NCBI GenBank assembly: GCA_045592445.1
Contig: JAZNUV010000016.1
Coordinates: forward strand, 1-38,691
DNA length: 38,691 nucleotides
Direction: 5' to 3'
From: JAQXGO01 sp045592445
GTDB lineage: Bacteria; Bacillota; Clostridia; UMGS1883; UMGS1540
Shown: one piece after another, positions 1 through 6,946 of the stretch
Position numbering within the stretch: the stretch's first letter is position 1
Layout: each line of letters begins with the position of its first letter
Program-made: the position numbers and the translations under genes
The notes under the pieces: generated by a model
The model's input: only the letters and a program-made list of their open reading frames with translations
What the model was told of the DNA's origin: nothing
Databases searched by the model: none

Positions 1-3
1 AGA

Positions 4-49
4 ACATGCAATTTCTGTTATGAGCTATGCTCGTAACAAAATTGCATGT
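4..49. repeat. 46-nt imperfect inverted repeat (hairpin)
   Basis: The arms at 4-24 and 30-49 are complementary. An 11-bp perfect outer stem (ACATGCAATTT with AAATTGCATGT) is followed by one bulged C at 15 and a 9-bp inner stem with one G.U pair, around a 5-nt loop. Neither strand has a T-run after the stem, so it is not a convincing intrinsic terminator. It could be the end of an element lying to the left, a protein-binding palindrome or an mRNA 3' structure. The pairing is read directly; its role is unknown. Confidence 0.6.
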
Positions 50-107
50 AGTGTAACACATCTATTGTAAACCTACAACCGTTATGTTTTAGATTTAATG
101 TAATATG

Positions 108-136
108 TTGACAAACATTTTCGGTTATGGTATAAT
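108..136 (+). promoter_or_regulatory. Strong sigma-A promoter (TTGACA-17-TATAAT)
   Basis: A perfect -35 TTGACA (108-113), a 17-nt spacer and a perfect -10 TATAAT (131-136), with a TG one base upstream of the -10 (extended -10). Transcription should start near 143 and run into a stretch with no sizeable gene, ending at the terminator at 608-645. Confidence 0.8.
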
Positions 137-175
137 AGAAAATGAAATAGAGGCTCGTCTGAGCGAGGATAAATA

Positions 176-244
176 GTGTTTAGGCTCAGAGCGTTCCGGG
201 AAATTGCCGGAGGTGCATTATTTTATAATGTAGAAGCCGTTTAG
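176..244 (+). CDS. Possible 22-codon ORF near 5' end of the putative transcript
   Basis: A GTG at 176 is preceded by AGGA (166-169) at a usable 6-nt spacing and opens a 22-codon frame ending in TAG at 242-244. The peptide contains the run FREIAGG. It starts about 30 nt downstream of the predicted transcription start, so it could be a leader peptide, a remnant of a lost gene or a chance frame. I recognise no family. Confidence is low because the flanking sequence shows stops in all frames. Confidence 0.15.
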   Translation: MFRLRAFREIAGGALFYNVEAV

Positions 245-607
245 GGTTGATACTCCTATGTGATACATGGGCTTGTCATAGTAACCTTTGTGAATTGAAA
301 AAGTGTATCATTGACCTTTGTGTAAGTAATCTTTTGAAAGCACATTGTAAGTAAAATGTATCATTGAAAGTAGCCGGACATACTGACAAATTGCCGGAGA
401 GATGCTGTACTCTAAAAAAGCCGACAGAACCTTAACTGCCGTAGAAAGTGATTAAAATAATAAATAAGGCTGCACACATAAGCAAGAAGAAAAAGTGTCG
501 GAATCTAATTCCAAACCGGTCACACATAAGACCTTAAAAAGTGTACTTTTGCTGAATGCAGAGAAGTTAATTCTTTCGGGTGATAATTAAAGAAGTTGGT
601 ATAATAT

Positions 608-645
608 AAAATGGGCAAAGTTATAAACTCTGCCCATTTTCTTTA
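608..645 (+). terminator. Intrinsic terminator of the putative RNA
   Basis: A 10-bp stem AAAATGGGCA (608-617) with TGCCCATTTT (631-640), extended inside by AGTT/AACT, is followed by TTTTCTTT on the + strand. It closes the transcript begun at 108-136 and separates it from the promoter of the next gene. Confidence 0.75.
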
Positions 646-726
646 TGTAAAAATCAATTTCTGTGCGAAATCTCAACAAAAAAATTATTCCACAGAAAAT
701 AAAGTTATAGGAAATCGCACGCAAAG

Positions 727-755
727 TTGACAAATAGCGGAAAATGCCTTATAAT
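727..755 (+). promoter_or_regulatory. Sigma-A promoter for the UPF0340-NlpC/P60 pair
   Basis: TTGACA (727-732), a 17-nt spacer and TATAAT (750-755) are a perfect consensus. The predicted start, near 762, lies just before the GAGGAGG ribosome site at 771-777 and the ATG at 787. Confidence 0.8.
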
Positions 756-786
756 AAAAGTAAGAACACAGAGGAGGACAAAAAAG

Positions 787-1338
787 ATGGAAGAAATTAA
801 AAAAGCCGTCGCCCGCGCTGTTTCCGAGGTTTTAGACGCCTCCGGCATTGGGAGCGGTGAAATTTTTATATTAGGATGCAGTACCAGCGAGGTTATAGGC
901 GAAAAAATCGGAAAGGCCTCTGTATATGAGGTGGGCGAAGCCATTATCTCCGCCGCACTCTCTGTTTTAACACCGCGCGGCATCTACCTTGCCGTAGGAT
1001 GTTGTGAGCATTTAAACCGTGCCGTCGTCCTCCCGCGGGAAGCAGCTGAAAAATACGGATTTGAATGCGTCTCGGTTATTCCTGCACCGAAAGCAGGCGG
1101 CAGTGCCGCAACGGCGGCGTATCGCCTTTTGGAAAATCCAACAGTTGTAGAATTTGCCCGTTGCCATGCAGGTATGGACATCGGTGATACCTTTATCGGT
1201 ATGCATTTAGCACATGTTGCCGTACCGGTACGGATTTCTGTATCCAAAATCGGAGAGGCACATCTGACCTGTGCGCGTACACGCCCGAAATTTATCGGCG
1301 GCAGTCGCGCTATATATGACAGTGCGGAAATCCGCTGA
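787..1338 (+). CDS. UPF0340/DUF436 family protein (YwlG-like)
   Basis: The 183-residue product matches my recollection of the DUF436 (UPF0340, YwlG-like) family in length (about 180) and motifs: an alanine-rich helical start, ILGCSTSEV near residue 25, GEAI, GCCEHLNRA, VPAPKAGGSAATAAYR and a conserved GDTFIGMHL segment near residue 140. The family's biochemical function is not established; the protein is soluble with no signal peptide. I chose ATG 787 because GAGGAGG (771-777) sits 9 nt upstream; an in-frame TTG at 727 lies inside the -35 element and cannot be the start. It is followed after 18 nt by the NlpC/P60 gene and probably cotranscribed with it. Family assignment is from recognition, not a search. 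Confidence 0.85.
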   Translation: MEEIKKAVARAVSEVLDASGIGSGEIFILGCSTSEVIGEKIGKASVYEVGEAIISAALSVLTPRGIYLAVGCCEHLNRAVVLPREAAEKYGFECVSVIPAPKAGGSAATAAYRLLENPTVVEFARCHAGMDIGDTFIGMHLAHVAVPVRISVSKIGEAHLTCARTRPKFIGGSRAIYDSAEIR

Positions 1339-1356
1339 CTGAAAGGATTGTTACCT

Positions 1357-2055
1357 ATGAAAAAACTTGCTTTTTTGTTTGCAGCCACTCTCCTTTTTTC
1401 GACTCCGGTTTTGGCAGATGTGAATGCCGTCGGCGCGGTGGATGCCACCTCTTTAAATGTGCGCACGGCTCCCAGTACGGACGCCGCCGTAATCACGCGG
1501 CTTTCAAACGGGCAACAGATGAATATTATTACCAAAACAGGCGGCGAGTGGTTTAAGATTGATTTAGGCGGTACGATCGGCTATGTGCATGCCTCCTATG
1601 TTGTTGCCAGCCGCAACGGCACGCCTGTGGTGTATGATAAAACCGCAGATATGTCTGTGCAGACGGCGGAGGGCACAGAAAAGGGGCAGCTTGTCGTTGC
1701 AACCGCAAAGAAATACCTTGGTGTTCCCTATGTGTGGGCAGGCACATCCCCCGCAGGCTTTGATTGCAGCGGGCTTGTGCAGTATGTATTCCGCGAGATG
1801 GGCGTTTCAATCAATCGTGTTGCGGCAGACCAAACTGCGCACGGCGTACCGGTCACGCTCCAAAACCTTTTGCCCGGCGATATTGTGTTTTTCCATAATA
1901 CAAGCCGCTATACGCGTATCAACCATGTGGGTATCTACGTCGGCGACGGGCAGTTTATTCACGCGCCGCAAACGGGTGATGTTGTAAAAATCTCCCCCCT
2001 CGATAGCGGCTACTACGCAAGAACTTTTGTAACCGCACGCCGTATTTTTAATTAG
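1357..2055 (+). CDS. Secreted SH3b-NlpC/P60 peptidoglycan hydrolase
   Basis: The product has 232 residues. A signal peptide (residues 1-20, ending PVLA) is followed by a bacterial SH3 domain at about 25-85 (SLNVRTAPST, GWxKI-type GEWFKIDL, GYVHASYV). A linker leads to a C-terminal NlpC/P60 domain at about 112-232. The papain-like triad is visible: Cys137 in GFDCSGL, His190 in INHVGIYVG and His202 in FIHAPQTG. Family members cleave D-Glu to diamino-acid bonds in wall stem peptides, with SH3b anchoring them to the wall. The start is ATG 1357, with GAAAGGA at 1341-1347; an in-frame TTG at 1348 would add three residues but lies against the SD. A hairpin terminator follows. The neighbouring WalRK system often controls such hydrolases, but no WalR box was identified. 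Confidence 0.9.
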   Translation: MKKLAFLFAATLLFSTPVLADVNAVGAVDATSLNVRTAPSTDAAVITRLSNGQQMNIITKTGGEWFKIDLGGTIGYVHASYVVASRNGTPVVYDKTADMSVQTAEGTEKGQLVVATAKKYLGVPYVWAGTSPAGFDCSGLVQYVFREMGVSINRVAADQTAHGVPVTLQNLLPGDIVFFHNTSRYTRINHVGIYVGDGQFIHAPQTGDVVKISPLDSGYYARTFVTARRIFN

Positions 2056-2069
2056 AATTTCGGTTATAG

Positions 2070-2098
2070 AAGGGGCGCAGCTTTTTGCTGCGCCCCTT
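2070..2098. terminator. Shared hairpin between convergent genes
   Basis: A perfect 12-bp GC-rich stem, AAGGGGCGCAGC (2070-2081) with GCTGCGCCCCTT (2087-2098), encloses a TTTTT loop. It sits between the ends of the NlpC/P60 gene (+) and the ABC-F gene (-). T-tracts beyond the stem are short on both sides, so it may act as a bidirectional terminator of moderate strength or an mRNA 3' stabiliser. Confidence 0.7.
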
Positions 2099-2113
2099 TA
2101 CTATTCATTTTCT

Positions 2114-3991
2114 CTATACCAACGTTTCCCACTTTTCATAAAGCATGCAGCGTTTCGATTCGAGCTCTGTAATTTGCTTTGTCAGTTCCATCGCCTTCTC
2201 GTAATCCGCGCCCGCGCCTTCAAGTTCTCTGTTTTTTTCGTCAATTTCTGCCTCGACCTCGCCAATCTCCTTTTCCACGCGCTCCAAAGCTGCCGCCGCG
2301 CGCCGTTTTTTCGCACGCATTTCCTTTTCTTCCTGATACGATGTCGGCTTTTTCGTTTCTTTGCTGACAACTTGTGACGTGTCTGCCTTCCGTTTCTCCA
2401 TGTAATCGTGAAAGCCCCCGTCATACTGGGTCAAAGTCCCTTTATCCATTGCCAAAACGCGCGTGGCAAGCTTGTCAACAAAATATCGGTCATGCGAGAT
2501 GACAAGCATCGTGCCGCCGTAGTCTAAAAGTGCTTCCTCAAGCGCCTCCTTCGCATCAATATCAAGATGATTGGTCGGCTCGTCAAGCAAAAGAAAATTC
2601 GGTCTTGCAAACAGAAGTTTTACAAGTGCCACCTTTGCGCGCTCGCCACCCGAAAGCGTAGAGATAAGCGCATGAACCGCGTCCCCCCGAAGCCCCATCG
2701 CCGCAAGCGCAGAGCGCAAAGCCGTCTCTGTTTCCTGCGGGAACGCGTCCCGCACCTCCTCAAGTGCCGTTTTATGCAGTGCTAAATCCGCATGCTTTTG
2801 GTCAAAATAGCCGATGTCCACCTTCGTGCCGAGCCGTACTGTGCCCGCATTTTGCGCCATAGCTCCACGCAAAACGGATAAAAGCGTCGTTTTACCGCAT
2901 CCGTTTGGCCCGAGCAAAAACACCCTGTCATGCTTAAAAATGCGAATATCAATATCCTGGAATATATTTTTTTCACCAAAATTCTTGGAAAGGCCTTCCG
3001 CAAAGAGTACATCGCCCCCACTCTCCCGCGCGGGTGAAAATGCAAGATGCACACCTTTTTCCTTCAAAATGGGCGCTTCCATCTCCATACGGAGACGGTC
3101 AATTTGCTTTTGCTTACTCTCCGCCATGCGAATGTTGCGCTCCCGATTAAAGCGCCGCTGCGTTTCGATAATTCCCTCAATACGCTTGATTTCACGGTTT
3201 TGCTTTTCCAAAAGCCGCGCGGCGTATTCCTCTTCCGCCTGCCGCTTTTTTGTAAATTCCGTGTAGCCGCCCGTATAGACCGTGAATTTCCCGCCCGAAA
3301 GGCGCATGGTTTTGTTGGTTACGCGGTCGAGAAAATAGCGGTCATGCGAAATCAAGATTGCCGCACCCTCAAACCGCCTTAGATAGTCCTCAAGCCATAC
3401 ACATGCGTCCATATCCAGGTGATTGGTCGGCTCATCGAGCAGAAGAAGTGTCACATCGCTTAAGAGAAGGCGCGCAAGGCTTGCCATTGTGCGTTCGCCG
3501 CCCGATAAAACGCGGACAGGCTTTTCCAAATCCGCCGCCGTAAAACCAATGCCAAAAAGCGTTGCCGAAAGGCGGCTTTTGTACGTAAGGCCGCCTGCTG
3601 CCCGATACGCTTCCTCCGTGCTGTGTTGCCGTGCAATCAGTTTTTCTGTATCGCCTTCCCCACGGATAAGTGCCTCCGAAATCGCTTCCAGCTCCGATTC
3701 CATCTTGTAAATCGGTTCAAACACGGATGCAACGGCTTGTTTGAGCGTTTGGTCGCTATCCGAAAGCGCATGCTGTTCTAAATATCCGATGCGGCACTCG
3801 TTCGCCTTCGAGACCTGCCCGCCCGAAGGCTCCATAAGCCCCGCAAGCACCTTAAAAAGCGTCGTTTTACCGACGCCGTTTCCACCTATAAATCCAATTT
3901 TATCCTGCTTTTCCACCGTAAAGCTTCCGCCCGAAAAAAGCGTTCTTTCTCCAAACGAGCAACTGATATCACTCACGCTTAAAATTGCCAT
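2114..3991 (-). CDS. ABC-F family ATPase (Uup/YdiF-like)
   Basis: This 625-residue protein has two tandem ABC ATPase domains and no membrane segment. NBD1 has Walker A GGNGVGKTT (36-44), signature LSGGE (162-166) and DEPTNHLD (186-193). A charged helical linker (about 245-310) precedes NBD2, with GPNGCGKTT (361-369), LSGGE (446-450) and DEPTNHLD (470-477). A lysine/glutamate-rich coiled-coil tail covers about 560-625. This layout is that of ABC-F proteins, which act on ribosomes or nucleic acid rather than in transport; the coiled-coil tail resembles the Uup/YdiF type. Whether it affects antibiotic susceptibility cannot be told from sequence. Its ATG shares one base with the recN stop (TAATG), so it is translationally coupled as the last gene of the long leftward cluster. 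Confidence 0.9.
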   Translation of the reverse strand: MAILSVSDISCSFGERTLFSGGSFTVEKQDKIGFIGGNGVGKTTLFKVLAGLMEPSGGQVSKANECRIGYLEQHALSDSDQTLKQAVASVFEPIYKMESELEAISEALIRGEGDTEKLIARQHSTEEAYRAAGGLTYKSRLSATLFGIGFTAADLEKPVRVLSGGERTMASLARLLLSDVTLLLLDEPTNHLDMDACVWLEDYLRRFEGAAILISHDRYFLDRVTNKTMRLSGGKFTVYTGGYTEFTKKRQAEEEYAARLLEKQNREIKRIEGIIETQRRFNRERNIRMAESKQKQIDRLRMEMEAPILKEKGVHLAFSPARESGGDVLFAEGLSKNFGEKNIFQDIDIRIFKHDRVFLLGPNGCGKTTLLSVLRGAMAQNAGTVRLGTKVDIGYFDQKHADLALHKTALEEVRDAFPQETETALRSALAAMGLRGDAVHALISTLSGGERAKVALVKLLFARPNFLLLDEPTNHLDIDAKEALEEALLDYGGTMLVISHDRYFVDKLATRVLAMDKGTLTQYDGGFHDYMEKRKADTSQVVSKETKKPTSYQEEKEMRAKKRRAAAALERVEKEIGEVEAEIDEKNRELEGAGADYEKAMELTKQITELESKRCMLYEKWETLV

Positions 3992-5610
3992 TATGAAAGC
4001 ATTTCCTCCGCCGTTTCAAGTGTTCGGGCGCTGACGCGGTCACCACCTATCATCCGCGCGATTTCCTCTACACGTCCCGCCCTGTCAAGCATCGAAACCG
4101 TAGTGGTGAAACGGTCGCCCATGTCCGTTTTATCAATTTTAAATTGCGCGTCCGCCCGTGCCGCAATTTGCGGCAGATGTGTCACACAAAGAATTTGCCT
4201 GTCCAATGCGAGTGCCGCCAGTTTTTCACCGACACGTTGCGCCGCGCGCCCGCTTATACCCGTATCAATCTCGTCAAATATCATAGTGCCGTCGCCCGCC
4301 GCGCCCTTCGTTAAAAGGACGGTATAAAGCGCCAGACAAACGCGGGAAAGCTCCCCGCCCGATGCAATTTTTGAAAGCGGCTTTAAAGGCTCACTTGGAT
4401 TGGTTGCGATAAAAAATTCTATTGCATCCGCGCCGTCCTCGCCATACGGCTTTTGACTCAGCTCAACCGAAAAGCGTACCTTTGCCATATCCAGCGCCCG
4501 CAGTTCCTCCATCACGCCGTCGGCAATCGCTTCCGCCGCTTTTTTTCGGCTTTTTGTAAGCTTTTCCGCCGCCTTTCCAAGCTTTTCTTCTATCCCGCCC
4601 AGTTCTTTTTCGAGTTCTTTTATCCGTGCATCCGCATACAGAATGCTTTTCCTTTCTTCTGCCGCTTTTTCCGCATACAGAAGCACGTCCTCAATGCTTT
4701 TCCCATACTTCGTTTTCAGGCGGAACAAAACGTCAAGCCGTGCCTCGATTTCCGAAAGTGCCGCGCCGTCCGTTTCCATGTCCGACATGTCCCGTAGCGT
4801 CTGCGCCAATTCCTCCGCCCGATACAGAATATCCCGTGCCTCCTCTGCCGCTTCGGCAAGGCGTGTATCATATTCTCCCACATTCTCCAGCGTGCGGGCA
4901 ACATTTGCCAAAAGGTCGCGCGCCGCGCCGTCCTCTCCATCGAGCGCGTGCATCGCCCGCCAAACTGCCGTTTTTATTTTTTCCGAATGGCGAAGGCGTG
5001 TCCGTTTTTCCTCTAAAATTTCTTCTTCCCCGATTTGGGGGGCAGCTTCCTCTATTTCCTGCACCCAAAAATCCAGCATTTCGAGGCGCCGCGCTTTTTC
5101 GCTGTCGTCTGCCCGAAGTGCTTCCATTTCGGTTGTGATTTCCTTCTGTTTTGTATACAGGGTGGTATACGCTTCCAAAAGCGCTGTATTTTCGGCATAT
5201 CCGTCCACATATGTAAGATGTCCCGCGCGATGCAAAAGCTTTTCCGTATCGTGCTGCCCGTGGATGGATAAAAGGGTATCGCCCACCTCACGCAGGGCGG
5301 ACACCGTCACCATTTTTCCGTTTATACTGCAAAGATTCCGTCCGTCAGAGAATAGCTCGCGCCGTAAAATCAGCATGCCATCCTCCGATAGGGGATGCGT
5401 GCAGAAAAAAGCCGCTTCCGCTACCGCAGAGCGCGCCCCGGCACGAATAATTTCGCGCCCCGTTCTGCCGCCGAGCACCATCAAAATCGCATCAATAATC
5501 AGCGATTTCCCCGCGCCCGTTTCACCTGTAAGCGCAGTAAAACCGCCAGAAAGCGTGATTTCGGCGTGGTCAATAACGGCAATATCAGATATCGAAAGCC
5601 GACAAAGCAT
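3991..5610 (-). CDS. recN: DNA repair protein RecN
   Basis: RecN is an SMC-like ATPase that acts early in double-strand break repair. The 539-residue product is close to the usual length (about 550-570). An N-terminal head half carries Walker A GETGAGKS (29-36). A long, Glu/Ala/Arg-rich coiled-coil middle (about 150-360) follows. The C-terminal head half has the signature SGGELSRVCLAL, Walker B TMIFDEIDTGIS and the conserved CVTHLPQIAARAD. A GGAAGGAC ribosome site precedes ATG 5610. It follows argR by 16 nt and shares one base with the ABC-F start. The nadK-argR-recN order is a familiar arrangement in Firmicutes and supports the assignment. Confidence 0.95.
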   Translation of the reverse strand: MLCRLSISDIAVIDHAEITLSGGFTALTGETGAGKSLIIDAILMVLGGRTGREIIRAGARSAVAEAAFFCTHPLSEDGMLILRRELFSDGRNLCSINGKMVTVSALREVGDTLLSIHGQHDTEKLLHRAGHLTYVDGYAENTALLEAYTTLYTKQKEITTEMEALRADDSEKARRLEMLDFWVQEIEEAAPQIGEEEILEEKRTRLRHSEKIKTAVWRAMHALDGEDGAARDLLANVARTLENVGEYDTRLAEAAEEARDILYRAEELAQTLRDMSDMETDGAALSEIEARLDVLFRLKTKYGKSIEDVLLYAEKAAEERKSILYADARIKELEKELGGIEEKLGKAAEKLTKSRKKAAEAIADGVMEELRALDMAKVRFSVELSQKPYGEDGADAIEFFIATNPSEPLKPLSKIASGGELSRVCLALYTVLLTKGAAGDGTMIFDEIDTGISGRAAQRVGEKLAALALDRQILCVTHLPQIAARADAQFKIDKTDMGDRFTTTVSMLDRAGRVEEIARMIGGDRVSARTLETAEEMLS

Positions 5611-5626
5611 ATTCTCAGTCCTTCCC

Positions 5627-6076
5627 CTACTGAATCATTTCCAAAAGCCGTTCTTTAACAGCAACGGCTGCCATGGGGTCCCTTACGACCACAAACACCG
5701 TATCGTCCCCCGCAATGGTCCCTAAAAGCTCCGGCCATTCCATGGATTCGAGCGTAATCGCCGCCGCATCTGCCATGCCCGCAAGCGTTTTAATTACAAT
5801 CATGTTCATCGCACACTCTACGCTTTTTGCGGCATTTTTAAAGATAGAATGAACACGGCCCGTATGCTCTTCCAAAACATTCGGCTCAGGCGCAACGTAG
5901 CGGCAACCGCCGCCCGTCTGCTTCTTCAAAATCCGAAGCTCCTTTATATCGCGCGATACCGTCGCTTGCGTCACATCAAAGCCGCGACGTATCAGCTCGT
6001 CCGAAAGTTCCTCCTGCGTTTTCACGCACATTTCCTTCACAATTTCTAAAATTGCATTTTGTCTGCCTTGCTTCAT
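5627..6076 (-). CDS. argR: Arginine repressor ArgR/AhrC
   Basis: A 149-residue transcription regulator that senses L-arginine and controls arginine synthesis and breakdown genes. The N-terminal winged helix (about 1-70) shows the recognition segment TQATVSRDIKEL. The C-terminal hexamerisation and arginine-binding domain has the family motif GTIAGDDTVFVV near residues 115-127. Length and motifs match the family. It lies between nadK (14 nt upstream) and recN (16 nt downstream), the usual Firmicutes setting, where its placement says little about arginine. No arginine genes occur in this window and I did not identify an ARG box in front of its own operon. Confidence 0.95.
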   Translation of the reverse strand: MKQGRQNAILEIVKEMCVKTQEELSDELIRRGFDVTQATVSRDIKELRILKKQTGGGCRYVAPEPNVLEEHTGRVHSIFKNAAKSVECAMNMIVIKTLAGMADAAAITLESMEWPELLGTIAGDDTVFVVVRDPMAAVAVKERLLEMIQ

Positions 6077-6090
6077 ACTCTCGTCCTTTC

Positions 6091-6933
6091 TTAAAGCTGC
6101 AGCTTGTTGCGCAGCACCTCAAAAAACATATGATTATGCAAAGCGGCAATTTTTGCCGCATGGTCTGCCCGTTCCATCCGAATGACATCACCCGCAACAA
6201 GCGGTACGCTGTCCGCGCCATCCACCGTAAGACAAGCCTTTCGCCCTCTTAGCTCGCCAACCTCTGCCTCTACTACGCTGTCGCCCGGTAAAACGACAGG
6301 GCGTGCGTGAAGCATGTGGGGGCAGATGGGTGTTACCAAAAGTGCCGAAATGCCCGGATGCACCGCGGGGCCGCCTGCCGCAAAGGAATACGCCGTAGAG
6401 CCTGACGGCGTAGCAACAATCATGCCGTCCGCCGCATATTCTCCCAAAAGGCGGTTATCTGCCTTTACTAAAAGGCGAATGAGCGCAGCTCCGGTCATGT
6501 TCCGAACGGTCGCCTCATTTAACCCGCAAAAAGACGCGATCTCCTCCCCGTCACGCCAAACCGAGGCGCGAAGCATCATGCGGCTCTCAATCCGCACGCG
6601 GCGAATCATTTCCCCCACATCTCCTTCTAAAAACACGTCTTTCTCGACACCCGTTAAAAACCCAATGCGCCCAAGATTGATACCCAAAACGGGCGTGCCA
6701 AAGGGTGCGGCACAACGCGCAGCGCCTAAAAGTGTGCCGTCTCCTCCCAAAACAAGTGCCATATCCTGTCCGCGGTATAAGTCCGTTTCGCCGACATATG
6801 CGTCTGCCTCAACCATGCCGAAAAGTGCCTCAGAAACAGAAACGCTCGCAATCTGCGCCGCTTTTTTTGCGACTGCACGCGTGACCGAAAAATCCGCATC
6901 CTTACTCTCGTTTGCAATGACGCTGACCTTCAT
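6091..6933 (-). CDS. nadK: NAD kinase
   Basis: NAD kinase phosphorylates NAD to NADP in the cytoplasm and is the only route to NADP. The 280-residue product has the diagnostic GGDGTLL (63-69), the GINLGRIGFL segment, LNEATV (the conserved NE motif), the glycine-rich DGMIVATPSGSTAYSFAAGG and a basic C-terminal tail. These are all family hallmarks in the right order and the length is normal. It follows uvrA by 13 nt and precedes argR by 14 nt, so it is in the same transcription unit. Confidence 0.95.
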   Translation of the reverse strand: MKVSVIANESKDADFSVTRAVAKKAAQIASVSVSEALFGMVEADAYVGETDLYRGQDMALVLGGDGTLLGAARCAAPFGTPVLGINLGRIGFLTGVEKDVFLEGDVGEMIRRVRIESRMMLRASVWRDGEEIASFCGLNEATVRNMTGAALIRLLVKADNRLLGEYAADGMIVATPSGSTAYSFAAGGPAVHPGISALLVTPICPHMLHARPVVLPGDSVVEAEVGELRGRKACLTVDGADSVPLVAGDVIRMERADHAAKIAALHNHMFFEVLRNKLQL

Positions 6934-6946
6934 CTACATTCGCTCC

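Larger units (their letters stand above)
143..645 (+). ncRNA. Candidate ~500-nt structured RNA, family unknown
   Basis: The stretch is bounded by a consensus sigma-A promoter and an intrinsic terminator, and I find no convincing gene in it. It contains many local stems: TCTGAGC/GCTCAGA (158-164/184-190), CCGG/CCGG (196-199/207-210), CATTAT/ATAATG (216-221/225-230), CCTATGT/ACATGGG (255-261/265-271), GGAAT/ATTCC (500-504/508-512), GGTC/GACC (518-521/530-533), AAAAG/CTTTT (537-541/546-550) and TTAATT/AATTAA (567-572/585-590). Short direct repeats also occur: AAATTGCCGGAG at 201 and 388, TGTATCATTGA at 304 and 357, ACCTTTGTG at 284 and 314. I saw no signature of RNase P, tmRNA, SRP RNA, 6S RNA or a group I or II intron core. 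The size suits large bacterial RNAs such as OLE, GOLLD or ROOL, but I recognise no family. The alternative is a decayed coding region with short peptide-like reading frames. Confidence 0.45.

Noticed and set aside
420..445. ACAGAACC resembling the 3' conserved segment of RNase P RNA
   Set aside because: The paired GAGGAAAGTCC-type segment and the other conserved regions of RNase P are absent from 143-645.
600..605. A TATAAT with TG upstream just before the terminator
   Set aside because: The sequence 17 nt upstream (CGGGTG) is no -35 element, and transcription from it would meet the terminator at once.
727..786. A longer UPF0340 start at TTG 727
   Set aside because: That codon is part of the -35 element, upstream of the predicted transcription start; ATG 787 has a perfect SD.
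4643..5725. A 360-codon + strand frame opposite recN
   Set aside because: It is Ser/Arg/Pro-rich and low in complexity, the usual antisense shadow of a Glu/Ala-rich coiled coil. recN on the other strand has full motif support.
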